A DNA stretch of 64,000 nucleotides from contig JABCRI010000956.1 of assembly GCA_015143295.1 (NCBI GenBank), positions 1 through 64,000 on the forward strand. Direction: 5' to 3'. Position numbers and translations under genes: made by a program. The notes beneath the pieces are model-generated. The model made no database searches, had not been told where the DNA came from, and worked only from the letters and a program-made list of their open reading frames with translations. The DNA comes from Tetracentron sinense (Eukaryota > Streptophyta > Magnoliopsida > Trochodendrales > Trochodendraceae). Positions 34,896 to 47,259 of the stretch are shown here, one piece after another; the stretch's first letter is position 1; each line of letters opens with the position of its first letter.

Positions 34896-36000
34896 TTGTT
34901 ATATGAATTTTAATTCACTTGTATATGGTTTAGTTACTATTCCTTATATTTGATATCAATAAATGAGTTAAGACTTTTTAGCATTTTGAAGTCTTATTGA
35001 ACATGTCATTAAGCACAAGGAACTTGTTCATTAAACCAATTAGGGGTTTTAGATGGGATTCATTCCATTACATAGTTCTCTCTATATGGCAACATCAAAA
35101 AGCATGTTCAAATTGAAGCACCAAATCCTTTTATCAAGATAAAATCAGTTCAAAACAACAAGATAGCAAGACAAAAAAAAAATTTTGTCTATTCAGTCAA
35201 TCTTAGGCTTCATCAGATCGACTGGATAAATAAATCAAAATTTTTCTGTTTTCTTCTAATCCAATTCCTTTTTCATTTAACAACAAAAGATCATTCAAAT
35301 ACCTTAATAATCATCATTAAGCAATGCAAATCATATCAAACATGATCATAACCATGTAAAACAAGATCATTAAAATCAATCAATGCAAGGATACCAATAA
35401 ACATATTATCAATCACGATTCATGATATCATACAAATGGTGAATAGAAATATTCTAATTCTTAAGCATTTTGGGCAGTTGCTCTGTAATAGCTAGTGAGG
35501 ATACCAAAGACTTACGGTGCCACTCAGCTGAACATTTGTGTAGTAAACATATATCATAAACATATATAGCATCAATTTAATACAATTCAAGCATTGAATT
35601 CACATCTATGGTCAAATTTCAAAGCATAAAATCATATATCTTCATTACTCACTTAATCATATCATCAAGCATATATAGAAAGTCAAGCATCAATCATTAA
35701 ATATCATCCAAATTTCAAACAATCAAAATCATCTTCATTTAAGCATATTCAAGTATACAAGCAAGAGATTCATTCATATATCATAATTATGCTCATTGAG
35801 CAGTATTCATCATCTCATATCATATATTAAATATACTTGATTATCATACATAGGCCTTTAAAGAATATATTAAGCACATATCAAGCATGATTTAAAATAT
35901 ATTTTTCAACAATTACAATTCATGCAAAATCATTCTCATGAGGAAATAATATAAGATTGACAATAAGCACATTTTCTTAAGGTGAAACCTAACCAAATGT

Positions 36001-36279
36001 TTATGTTGCACCATTTGGCACCCAAATCATCTTGGGTCCAACAACATTACCTTTGAGAATACTAGTTCCCTTAAGCACCCAAACTTGCCTAACCCTTTTG
36101 TTTTCAACAAAAGTATACATGTTCTTTGTAAAGCAAGGGGTAAAAAATTTTTCATAATCTTTTTGTTTAATATTAGCATTATAGCCTAATCTGGTCTTAT
36201 TAAACACACACTTTTGATTTACTAGCAACAAATTTAAGTTCTTTTGTCCTATAGAGAATTTTGACTGTATGCTAGTCAA
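36001..36279 (-). pseudogene. S3 fragment from the gag-to-protease spacer
   Basis: Ends with RQVWVLKGTSILKGN and GPKMIWVPNGAT, a paired WVxKG/WVPK-like motif that in Sireviruses lies between the second part of gag and the protease. No protease active site follows. Fossil. Confidence 0.5.
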
Positions 36280-36342
36280 GTTTTCAACTTTAGCATTTAA
36301 ATATTCACATTTATTGCATGCAATAGTTGATACTGGAGATTT

Positions 36343-37611
36343 TTAAGATATATTTTCTTTTTCACTTAACACAATCTCATTTTCTTTTACTAATTTAGCA
36401 TTCTCATTTAGTAGGAATTCATTTTCACTTGAGATTGATAAATTTTCCTTTTCAAGGGTCTCATTTTCTTCTCTTAGAAACTTATCTTCATTTTGCACAA
36501 ATTCAAGTTTATTTTGACAAGAAGAGTTTTCTTTCTTAAGCATTTTAATTTTAGATGAAATTTTTATATAATTTTCATAAACTTCATCAAATGTATCTTG
36601 AAGTTCATCAAAAGATAAAGAGTTATCATGGGAAGAGTTTACCTCATTCTCATGGACCATGAGGCATAGATTGGTATTTTCTTCCTCACTTGAGCTAACA
36701 TCCGAACTTCTATTGGAGTCATCCCAAGTTGTGGCTTCCATTGCTCTTATCTTGTAGGTATATCTTTTCTTGAGTAGGGGGCACTCCGGTTTGATATGAC
36801 CAAGCTTTTTGCACTTGTAACAAACCACATCTTCCCCTTCATCACTTGATTCATTCTTCTTGCATTTGATGATTTTCTTTCCAAATTCTTTTATAAAGAC
36901 TCTTTTCTTGATGTTCTTCTTGTGCTTAAAAAAATTTTGGGATTTTCTTGCCATCTTCTTAATCTCCTCTTCTTCTTCATTTTCACTTGAGCTTATTTGA
37001 GAAGATTTCAAGGCATGACCTCTTGATGGTGTAGGCTCTTCATCACTTTGTTCCCTCATGAGAATCTCATGGGTCATTAATGAACCTAGTAACTCCTCCA
37101 TGGGTAGCTTTGTGAGGTCTTTAGCTTCTTGAATGGCCGTCACCTTTAGAGTCCATTCTTTTGAAAGTGACCGGAGGATCTTTCTTACAATTTCTGCATT
37201 GGGATACACTTTACAAAGAGATTTAAGTTCATTAGTAATGTTAGTGAATCTTGAAAACTTAATAGAAATTGGCTCATTCTCTATCATTTTAAACAATTTA
37301 TATTCATGGATTAAAATATTAATTTTCTCTTCCTTAACTAAGTTAGTCCCTTCATAGGTAATTTGGAGTTTATCCCAAATTTCCTTAGCGGAGTCACAAC
37401 CCGAGACTCTGTTAAACTCTTGAGGACTCCAGGCACAATATAAATAACTTATTGCCTTGACAGTGGTTTGAATGAGTTTAACATCCTCTTGAGTCCATTC
37501 ATCCTCATTCTTAGGTATTTTATCACCATTGACAAGCTTTGAGGGTATGAAGGGACCATTCATTATTGATTGCCAAATTTTATAATCTAAAGCTTGAATG
37601 AAGTACATCAT
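36343..37611 (-). pseudogene. S3 gag-like region
   Basis: A 422-residue frame with the copia UBN2-type gag domain in its first 200 residues (YKIWQSIMNGPFIPSKL, SGCDSAKEIWDKLQITYEGT, LRSLSKEWTLKVTAIQEAKD), a CCHC knuckle CYKCKKLGHIKPEC at about 36,781-36,820 and a long charged coiled coil to the end. It is related to the S2 gag by layout and sequence. Part of a fossil element; it packages element RNA in the family. Confidence 0.85.
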
Positions 37612-37768
37612 TCTAACTTTCCAATATGCATAGTATTGGCCATTAAATAAAGGAGGTCTTAGGGTTGATTGGCCTTCTCATAGGGAGGTTGAATAAAAAT
37701 TTATAGAATATGCCATAAAAATATATCTTTAAACTCTAAGATTTTTTAGATCAAATGTAGAGCGTCTA

Positions 37769-37780
37769 GCTCTGATACCA
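37769..37780 (-). promoter_or_regulatory. S3 primer-binding site (initiator-Met tRNA type)
   Basis: The complement is TGGTATCAGAGC, two bases from the LTR end at 37,783, matching initiator methionine tRNA. Confidence 0.9.
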
Positions 37781-37782
37781 AT

Positions 37783-40075
37783 TGTTGCCCAAGTTATGAC
37801 CCTAGATGGAGAGGGGGTGAATAGGGTCTATAGCAGATTTAGAAATAATTTAACCTTTTATATGGAATTTAAAGAACTAAAGGAAATTCAGTTTATAGAT
37901 TTGAAATTTAAAACAAATAAACAAGTAATGCAAGAGAAAGGGGGTAAAGAGTTAAGGAATACAAACAAAGATTTGTTATCGAGGTTCGACAAACCCTACC
38001 TACTCCCCGCCTCAAGCTCTAACCGCTTAGAGGATTCCACTACGATCCTCGATCGTATAAACTTCTTTCGAGTGAAGCCCAAACCATTACAATCTCTCTT
38101 CCGGGTCGAGATCAAACCATGCAAGGGAACAATCCTCCCTAGACTTAGTCAACTTTGCAGGTAGTGACCAAACCGTTAAGCAATCCTTTTATGGCTTAGG
38201 ATTAAACCTTCACAATTCTTTGAGGCTAAGGATGAACCTTTACAATGTAGAGATTTGGATTTGAATCCGAAATACAAAACTCCTTGAGAGTTAGATAAGA
38301 ATGGAATAACAAACTTTAAGAAATCTCTTTAAAAGATGGATTGGATTTTAGCTCAAAAAACAGAGTATTGGAGATTTCAGATTTTTCACGACAGATTTGA
38401 GTTTTGGATCTTGGTGAATGATTGGGAATTGATAGATTGATCACCTTTGTTGTTTTATTTCATAAACCATCTCAATCTATAGTGCATTCAAGAATATAGC
38501 TGTTGGAGAAGCATTAGATGCAAAAAGAGCCATTAAAAATATAGCCATTATAGTAAAAACTCATGTCCTAAGCATCTTTCTCTATCCAGTCGATCACAAA
38601 GCTTGTTTGATCAACTGGATGCTCCTAATGATCGACTAGATGCTCTACCAGATCGGCTGGATAGAACTCCGTTTTTGCCTCTTGGTATTTCGACCATAAC
38701 ATTTGATTTCCTTATTGGAATTGAGTGATTCAACTTCCATTAAACTGAAAATTCAAAGGGGAACAATTTTGTGTCTAATAGTCAAGTCCCAATTCTGTGA
38801 CATTGTTAGTCTAAATGGGTCCCAATGATGATTGGTCTATTTTCGCGACTGGGTAGTTCAAAGTTTTTGTTACCTTCTGTATTTTGATCATAACTTATGA
38901 TTGGATCAATGAAATTAGGTCATTCAAAAGCCTATTCCACTTAAAATGTAAAGGGAAATAATTTTGTTTCTAATAGTTGAGTCCTAATTCTGCTTCTATC
39001 ATGGTCAAAAAGGGTTTCGAAAAAATCTGGATTTGAAAAAAATGGCCAAAATCGAGTTTTGAAAACTTGGTCTATCCAGTAGATTAGGAGACCCTTCTAA
39101 TCTGCTGGATAGTGTAGGTTTTTGAGCAAAAAACATTGAAATTCAATTTTCTTGAACTTGGTCTATCCAGTCAATCACAAGACCCTTCTAATCGGCTGGA
39201 TAGTGTATTTTTTGCACAAAAAACACTGAAATTCAATTTTCTTGATTTTAATGATTAGAATGATGTCCACAGCCACTTGGCTTACTTTTAGAATGATTTT
39301 TAAGTGTTCTAAAGTGTTTTAGATTGATAGATAAACATGATTAACAACTCATAATGATCATTAGAATGATCTAATATGGGTTTAAAGTGGTTTCCAACAC
39401 TAACAGAACATGCAGACAAATTTTGAAAAATTGTTCTATCTAGTTGATCACAAGGCTTATCTGATTGACTGGATGGTCTGCCTGATCGGCTAGATGGTCT
39501 ATCTAATCGATTGGATAGACCATTTTTATCTGGAAAATCCATTTTAAAACCTTTAAGATAGGATATGATTCTAAGGTTTTGTACTTAGGTATTATGAGTA
39601 TGATGAATATGTTTAAAGGTCCTTAATCATATTTTAACATTGGTTTAAGGAACCTATGGTCAATCTAAGATCTTTAAGCTTTTCATCCAAACCGGTTAAT
39701 GAGGACTTTTACAAAAGTCCTAAACACTCTCAACTTAAACTAAGACAATATGAACCTTGAGAGTCTTCACTTCACTTCTGGATCTGATATTGCTTTGTGA
39801 TGATCCATCTCCTTCATCTTCATCTTTATCTTGATGCTTGAGCTTATGTCAACTTGATGATGTGAGCTAAATGACTTTGACTTAGACTTGATCTTGCATA
39901 TAGGCTTTAACATGGTCCAGCTCATGCTTTTTGGTTGAATGACACTCTAATGCTCTTCTTAATCTGATTTTCATAGAAACTCAAGAGAGACATTAGTAAC
40001 ACAATATTCATTCCTTCATTGTGTTATCATCAAAATCAATGATGTTGCCTTAGGTCAAAACCTAAAAGGCTAACA
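37783..40075 (-). repeat. S3 5' LTR (right copy)
   Basis: TGTTGCCC at 37,783 and GGCTAACA at 40,075 on the plus strand. Same hairpins and shared module (38,685-38,760) as the left copy. Confidence 0.9.
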
Positions 40076-40600
40076 GCATCAGCCTAGTGCATTGAAAGCA
40101 TCGACTGAATGTACTAGGTTGATACACATGTATCAACCCTTTACTATAGTCGATGCACATGCATCAACCTAGTGCCTTGAAAGCATCGAGTGGATGCACT
40201 AGGTTGATACATGTATCAACCCTTTACTTTAGTCGATGTACATGCATCAACCTAATGCAATGAAAGCATCGACTGGATGTACTAGGTTGATACATGTATC
40301 AACCCTTTACTTTAGTCGATGCACATGCATCAACCTAGTGCAATGAATGTATCGATGTGCCTCGACCTCATAAGTTAGTTACTGTCCTATGTGAATGAGT
40401 ATCAACTCTGTCCCTTAATGTATCGAGCCCTTTGTTCTATTGTATCGACCCTATACAATTTGTATCAACCCTGTACAGTTTTATACATGTATCGACCATG
40501 TAAGCTTAATGCATCAACCCCTTGCAATTTGTACATCGACTGTATTGACCACTTGTCAAAAGTTTTTGTTTTTGTCATGCTTATTTTTTTCCTTTTGTAG

Positions 40601-42200
40601 GATGGCGAAGAAAAGTGTAGGGAAGAAGGTTGTTGCAAAAGTCAAAGTTCAGAAGAGCCTAAGCAAACCGACAAAGAGTGCAAGGAAACCAACAAAGAGT
40701 AGAAAAATCCATGAAAATGTGAAGTATGAATCCTCAGTCGCCCTAATTGAAAGGGAGGGTCAGCCTTCCGCGAAATGCACTCAAGCTTTGTGGTGGGAGA
40801 TGATATACTTACCAGGCTTGGATGGTTGGACTCGGCAGTCCACAAAGAGCGGGTACTTCCTCCTAATGAGAATGAGGAGGAGAAAAAAACAAAGACGAGG
40901 AGGAGGATGAGGTGGACGAGGATGAGGAGGACGATGAGGAAGAGGAAGAGGAAGAGGAAGAGGTGGACGGGACAACTTCCCCTCTTACTAAAAAGAGGAA
41001 TAGGGCACGAAAAGATAGTACTTCTGATAGTAGGCTCTTGGACCAGCTCAAGCTCTACATTGATGAGGCTATTAAGAGGAGCGATGAAAACCATAAAGCC
41101 GAAATTCGTGCGAGTGAAGGCCGCCTCGAGGTGATTATAAACAAGTTGAGTGAGGAGGTTAGACAGTTGAAGGAGGAAGTTTGCAGGGTAATGACTCTAT
41201 TTGATTTTGAAATTTATTAAAAAAATATAATTTCACCTTTGATAAAATGATAATTGTATTTGTAGCGCAGGATGACGATCCCCCAAGGAGGCGCACTGGC
41301 TATGTCTATCATAGAAAGACAAAGGTCGGTCGAACACTCTCCATTGGGTCCTGAGGAGACTACAGTCTCCACTTTTGCTGTACAGTATGAGGTATGTGAT
41401 TTGCACAATTTTTTTTTACTAAATTTGTTTTGTTTGTTATTGATTTGACTTCAACAATTTTGTTTGCCGGAGATTTTTGATGGTACACTAGTGAGTTTTG
41501 CTCCGGTGAGTTTTGCTACACCATTCACTATAGACTCGCCCATGACTATGGAGTTGACGGTCCATGAGACACCGCCTCAGAAGGTGAAGAGGGTCCGCTT
41601 TGACTCTCAGTGGATGCGGTCTCCTTGGTATAATGTTGGGAAGGAGAAAACCGCTAAGAAAAAGGCATCCACGGAGGAGCTAATTTTAAATTTATTCCGA
41701 CATATATTTGAAGCCGAATGTAGAGAGATGATGGAGTTTACCAAACAACGTAGGAAGAATGAGAGTGAACAGCCCTGCTGCAACACAGTTGGTACCCTAT
41801 TAATCACTCCGATGGTTGTGAATGAAGTGTCATACCCTACCTGCTGGTTCAGGAATTGGGTAATGGAGGCATTTCATACGAATTTTTGTGTTTAAAATTA
41901 GCATATTAAACTATGTACTAACATACTTAAATATTTTTAGGAAATGGACGCCTACATGCAATTATTATCCGAGAGGCACAAGCGCTACCCTGACATACTC
42001 ACCTAGAAATGTGTTTTTGCAAAGGAGTTGTTTATAGTAAGTTAATCAGAGTTCAATATTTTTTAAATTTGACAACTAATCTATATAATATGCTGACTTT
42101 GTTGTTCCTGTGGTAGGATTCACTTTTCAACAATATGAGTACAGAGGCTCCTCATAACCTAGGCATTAGTCTAATTAGAAGATATGACACAACCCCATGA
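40601..42200 (+). pseudogene. MULE accessory gene of Ulp1 (C48 protease) type, truncated and decayed
   Basis: A TTTTTTTCCTTTTGTAG acceptor-like site leads into ATGGCGAAGAAAAG at 40,602. A lysine-rich start is followed by a DEDEEDDEEEEEEEEE run near 40,912 and a coiled coil (LYIDEAIKRSDENHKAEIR). Further exon-like blocks, each with plausible GT/AG borders, lie at 41,273-41,390, about 41,470-41,858, 41,941-42,033 and 42,119-42,200. The block at 41,941 encodes EMDAYMQLLSERHKRYPDI, which I know from the region just before the catalytic domain of Ulp1-like proteins in plant MULEs. The His-Asp-Cys core itself is absent: sequence turns into the transposase end at 42,200. In-frame stops and a frame change near 40,900 show decay. 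Native family role: SUMO protease-like, purpose in MULEs unknown. Confidence 0.55.
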
Positions 42201-42404
42201 TTTACAATTATCGATGCAGGTCGATGCATTTTATGAAGGGTCGATACACAAAAAATGACACAGTCAAAGCAACTACATTTTTCAAAAATTTCTATTTCTT
42301 TGTCCAAAATTACAATTTTTCATCCAAAATTACAACTTTTCTTCCATAATTACATGTATCTTTGTCCAAAATAACAACTTTTTTACAAAACTACAAATTT
42401 TCTA

Positions 42405-45400
42405 CTATTTTTGCCCAATTACTTGAGTACAAGATTGTCTATTGTACCCTATTTGCTTACATCTATCACATTTCACAGTTCAACGCTCTTCTCTTTGTGA
42501 TAGAAGCTCTTCTTCTTAGGTCTTCCGCTAATTCGACCATATCTTGGTGGCTTCATCTTCTCACATAGTACGAGTAGTGCATCCGGTGTCTCTCAATCGC
42601 ATTTGTCCAGCATTGGGTAAATCGACCCCTTATAAGCCATCCGTGCACATTCCGTTATGTAATATCGATCAACATATTCATATTTATCAATATGATATTT
42701 TGTACATGCAGCAAGAGCATGCTTGTACGGTCATCCCGTCACATTGAATTTACCACAAGTACATGAACTTTGAAGTAGATTGACCAATTCCCTATGTTCT
42801 TCTCAATGGACTTTGAATTCATTATCATTGATACCGTCAACAAGTTGTAGGGGGATCCGGATAAAAATTTATTGTGGAAATTGGATCCCCTAGATCTTAA
42901 CACCATAAAAATCATCAAAATTATCTAAGAGTTTTAGTCATATCACCTCGGTGAATATTTTTCACCGGTGAAGCTTAATCCACTCGAACCGTCAGAACTC
43001 TTTGTAGAGATTTCTCCGAAAAAATACTAGAAGCTCGATCCTTGTTCTTCGCTATCCCCATGAAGCTTTAGAATCTCCTTTGGAATTATAGAAGCAAGAG
43101 GAAGAAGATGGATCAATGGTGTAGACCTTCTATCACCAATAATACTAAGGTTCAAAACTCTAGATTTGCAAAACCCGAACTAGGACCACCAATATAGCTC
43201 ACAAAAACCCCTAGGGGTCTCCCCTAAGGGTCACGGTTTGGAGAGAGAGAGGAGAGGAGAGACAAAATTCTGGAGAATTCTACTTAATGGTCTAGGGTGT
43301 TGGGGTATTTATAGACTAGGATCTTATCCTAATCCTACTCCAACTTGATCTATCTAGTAGGATTTATTAATTAACAATAACTCTTATTATTAATTAAATA
43401 AACTCCTACTTAATTTATAACTACTTTACTTATAGTAATCCTATTAATTAAAGAGTCCCTATTATAAGAGGATTCCTTAATTAAAAAGGATAAGTCAACA
43501 TCCTACACCAAAGTAGGAAACCTAGTCAAACTAGGAATCCACAAGGGGGGGCGTGAGCTTCTATGGGGCGTGGGATTTGAGGAGTTAAAACTCCTTATTG
43601 TAATCTAATTACAATAACATCTTAATCCTTATAGCAATCCAACACTTGGATTTTAATTCCATAATAAAAGGAATTATATTTCAATAATTATTCAATCAAA
43701 CAAATCCTAATCCAATTATGATTCCTCAAGTGGGCGCCCCACCCTAGGGTTTAAACCCATGGGCTTTGGCCCATATTAAAGGTCCATTTTAATGGGTTTA
43801 TGGATATGGGTCAAACCCATTTCCTCTTTAATTATGTTAATCAAATAATTACTAAAATAATCCCTTAGTTTAAATTAACAATTAATTTAAACAATAGATT
43901 AACTATTAATCTATTTAATTAAATGATTAACTTTTAATCACTTAAAATAATTGATTAACTTTTAATCAATTATTGAGCTTGTATTTCTTATGTGAGCACC
44001 TCCACAGATTGCTCTGGGACATTCTTACCTTGATTTATCCAATGTTATCCCATTGACCCTAAATGGGAATTACATCGGAATTGCTAGTGACGTGAGATAT
44101 CCATGTTGCAATTGAATCCCAGTGTATGAACATTAACGATTACGGATTCTGCCAGGTTTCCAAGTCTTATGATTAAGTCATGAGAAACAATTTTTCATGA
44201 AAAACATTTTGAAAAAATCATTTTATAAGTATAATACCTTTTAATAAAAGTATATTTCAAAACTTATTTTGTTTTCAAAATCACCTGCGCAGGATTTGAA
44301 CTTAATCAACTGTCTTACTCGGAACTTGGATAATCTCTCAAATTAATGAGCATGGATTCTTGTTTGAAATTCATCATGACTCGAACAACTTTCTGACTAT
44401 CCAATTATCATTGTATTGTATTTCCTAAGTTAGAAAATAAGTTGGTGGAATCAAAACAGTCAGATCACTGTCTAGTCATAGATGAACTCATCAGATCTAA
44501 GGATCATCGAAACCGTTCAATGTGAATGAGAGACCAATTATCTGATAGTATGTTTATGCAAGAGGTCTCTCATTGAATGCAATCAGTCAGTGTACATTTA
44601 AGCACCCATATACTGATGTGTAGTCTCCACTACAATAGTTCGAGATAGAACTACATCTCAACTATTGAGAACATCTTAGCATTCTGGCAGCCATATAAGT
44701 GAAGTACCCAGCTTCACCCACAGCTGTGACTATATAAGGTATAAGGAACCGGAAAGTTATATCTACCTGTGATAATCTAATCACATCACTTTCCTACAAT
44801 ATATCCTATGGACCTTTATCGATATCTCATATCGTATTAATCATCTCATGATCATGGTTAATTACCCATAATGAATACACAATAGATTAAGAAAAAGCAT
44901 TTATTAATCAAATTAATAAGGTTCTAACAATCTAAATGACTTTTCTGGGCATCATGTCCAACACACGTCTACCTCGTCCTTTTTGAAAATCCTTTTCCAT
45001 TTTGTCTTCGACATTTTAGTCAACCTTGAGGGCCACTCTAACCATTCCTTGCATCGAGTGAAATAAAAATTTTGAGTTATTTCACGTGTTGTCTCTACTA
45101 ATGCTGTAACCGGGTATTCTCTTACCTCTTTCAATAACTCTCCGCTATATTAGATGTGACAATCTCATATCTCTTCACCGGAGAGTAAGCATTTGTCCAT
45201 TTGTCCCTCGAAATCCCGTTTAAAAATTCATGTGCTTCTTGATTCATTTGAGAAATAATCGTCATAAACTCGTGAAACTTAGAACGTCTGTAAGCCTTTA
45301 TTGCTAGCCAAAAGAAAGGCTTCACACTCTCGTCATTACACAGCTTGTGCATGTTCATTGAAATGTGATACGCACAGTAGGCATGATATGCATTTGGTAG

Positions 45401-46338
45401 TACTTGAGGAACTTTACTTAACAATGAAGGGTTTCTATCTGAGATAATCACTAAATCCTCAAGTGGCCCCAATGCTTGTTTTAGATAAATTAAAAACCAT
45501 TCCCAAAAAGAATGGTCTTCCTTTTCATCCAGTCCAAAGGCGATAGGTATGAGGTTATTGTTCCTGTCAAGAGCCACTGTGATAAATAGTATCCCCTTAT
45601 ACTTTCCTTTCAAATGTGTCGCATCAAGTATTAACACTTTTCGGTAACAAGTTTGAAAAGTGTTAAGTACCACACCGATTGCCTAAAAAGCAGAACTGAA
45701 CACCCCATCCACTGGATCTGAATGCACTGCAGTTACTATACCTGAGTTGTACTTCTCAAGTTCATGGAAATAAGCTAGGAGATCCACATATGATGTGTTG
45801 AATGATCCTCTAAGTTTCTCTATTGCAATTTCTTGAGATTTTTACGCTTTCTTGTAATTAGGTTTGACCTCGAACTCACGCCATATATCATTGATAATCT
45901 ACCTTGGCCTATACACATCATGTCCCTCGATATGTGATAGAATGTACTCGCTCAACACCCAGCTTCTTCTTGCTTGCAGATTATCTTCCCCAGTCGGTGA
46001 TAGATAAGAGTGTATCCCAGCATAGGTCTTTATCTTGAATTGGCCAGAAACATTAACTCTTAATGCATGTAGTCGCCATTTGCAATTCAGACCATGACAT
46101 TTCAATGTGTATCGTACTTTATCCGAATGTATTACCTTGAATTAAAAGTTCTTACGCATCGCATACTTATGAATACACATCTGTATTACCTTCTTGTCTT
46201 TAAAACATTGACCAAGTTGGATTTTCATCTCATCTTGCAACATACATTCACCATCCGAACCTTCATTTGTGTACTGGAATATCCTCATACTGTTCCTTCT
46301 CAATAGGATTGTTTGTTGTGTCCTTATTATGCATCTCT
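42405..46338 (-). pseudogene. MuDR-type MULE transposase, split by solo LTR Y
   Basis: Exon-like sequence starts at about 46,338 after a CACCCCAG acceptor. In order: Mutator DNA-binding domain (KCHGLNCKWRLHALRV, about 46,100-46,030), DDE MULE core (LILDATHLKGKYKG with the first Asp near 45,627; FGLDEKEDHSFWEWFL; VIISDRNPSLLS with the second Asp near 45,440; AYCAYHISMNM), then on the far side of LTR Y a SWIM zinc finger (SSCTCGKFNVTG, about 42,730-42,760) and a tail GRPKKK with a knuckle-like CDRCKQIGYNRQSC (42,405-42,450). Several in-frame stops are visible; the SWIM position normally Cys-x-His reads YKH and the knuckle His is Tyr. It is therefore inactive. The protein would cut and join the element's termini. 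Confidence 0.82.
42846..44963 (-). repeat. Solo LTR Y (copia-like) inside the MULE transposase
   Basis: A 2.1-kb non-coding segment that begins TGTAGGGGGATCC and ends GTCCAACA on the plus strand and separates two parts of one transposase frame. The flanks CAAGT (42,841-42,845) and CACGT (44,964-44,968) look like a target duplication with one difference. The minus-strand reading TGTTGGACATGATGCCC...TCCGGATCCCCCTACA is typical of Ty1/copia LTRs. No internal domain or second LTR is present. Confidence 0.65.
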
Positions 46339-46401
46339 GGGGTGAGGGGAGGAAGGCCTATCATGGCTACAAAATAATGTGGAGGTAGAGAGAATTTAAT
46401 A

Positions 46402-46878
46402 TTACGATCTATAATTCAAAAAAGGTTTTCTTAGTGGAGTTATAAAGACACGAATGTACCTGAAGCTAGGGAAGTCATTTATGATGACCTTTGCACCAAG
46501 ATCTGGATATTCGGGAATGACATCCTTCATAGCATCATCTATTGAATTGATGTCATCAAGATCCTTCATATGCAAATTGTCATTGATGTCATCAAGATCC
46601 TTTATATGCAAATTGTCTTCTTTTATATTAATTAGTCTATCCGTATTGCACTCAGAATCAAAATCTAATCCTCCAACAACTTCAAATGAGACATCATTTT
46701 TCTTGAATAAATGTTCTCTAGAAACTTTGATGGGAACATACTCTTGGTTGCACACATGTTCTTTGGTAACTTCGATGCGAACAGACTCTTGGTTGCATAC
46801 ATGTTCTCTACAAACTTCGGTGGGAACATACTCTTCATTTGAAATATGCTTCCTTCTTTCCTCCTTAGATATGTACAA
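46402..46878 (-). pseudogene. N-terminal low-complexity exon of the MULE transposase
   Basis: An acidic frame with tandem ~17-residue repeats (REHVCNQESVRIEVTKEHV and similar), then repeated LHIKDLDDIND/LHMKDLDDIN and an IPEYPDLGAK end. A donor-like CTTCAG|GTACATT near 46,460 faces the acceptor at 46,338. MULE transposases often have such a variable acidic leader. No function is claimed. Confidence 0.55.
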
Positions 46879-47259
46879 GCGAAGGTAAATATTATTTCAT
46901 TCCATAATCGTATAAAGGAAGGTTGACAAAGATTCATCATTGGCAATTTCGATTGGTGGAATTGGGTTTGACGAAGGAAAAAAGGACCTTAAAGTAATAT
47001 CGCACTCACACAGTTTGAAATTGGTAAGTCAATAAACTTTAAACAAGAGCTCCTTGTGTGTAATACTACTATCCACTAATAGACACTGATCCGTTCCACC
47101 TCAATAACGAATACCCTATGCTCTATTTTCCAACAATCCACCACTTTCCACTTCCTATTTTCTATCGTAGCAACAAATTAGTGATACTTTTGGAACCATC
47201 GTCTCTAAGAAACATATTATTGATTAGTTAGATAAGGGACAAATGAATGAGTTGTGAAA

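Larger units (their letters stand above)
32479..40075 (-). mobile_element. Sirevirus-type Ty1/copia element S3, non-autonomous (fossil)
   Basis: Two LTRs of about 2.3 kb (32,479-34,778 and 37,783-40,075) flank a 3.0-kb interior, with exact GCATC target duplications at 32,474-32,478 and 40,076-40,080. On the minus strand the order is LTR, iMet primer-binding site, gag-like region, polypurine boxes, LTR. No reverse transcriptase, RNase H or integrase was recognised, so it is broken and could only have moved with help. In the stretches compared by eye the LTRs differ by roughly 8-10%, so it is older than G1. It lies in the MULE's left array. Confidence 0.88.
32265..40545 (+). repeat. MULE left subterminal array, 83-bp unit, split by S3
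   Basis: Units of 83-85 bp run from 40,076 to about 40,350 (three copies) with one copy left of S3 at 32,376-32,478, and degenerate GTCGATGCA/ATCAACCC pieces on both outer sides (32,265-32,375 and 40,350-40,545). Each unit contains CTAGTGCA, a palindrome GGTTGATACATGTATCAACC or a close variant, and GTCGATGCACATGCATC. S3 inserted at the GCATC of a unit boundary. Confidence 0.82.

Noticed and set aside
40642-41094. Serine- and leucine-rich minus-strand frames
   Set aside because: Antisense shadows of the acidic run and coiled coil of the Ulp1-type gene.
46454-46888. A 144-codon plus-strand frame rich in serine and threonine
   Set aside because: It is antisense to the repetitive N-terminal exon of the MULE transposase.
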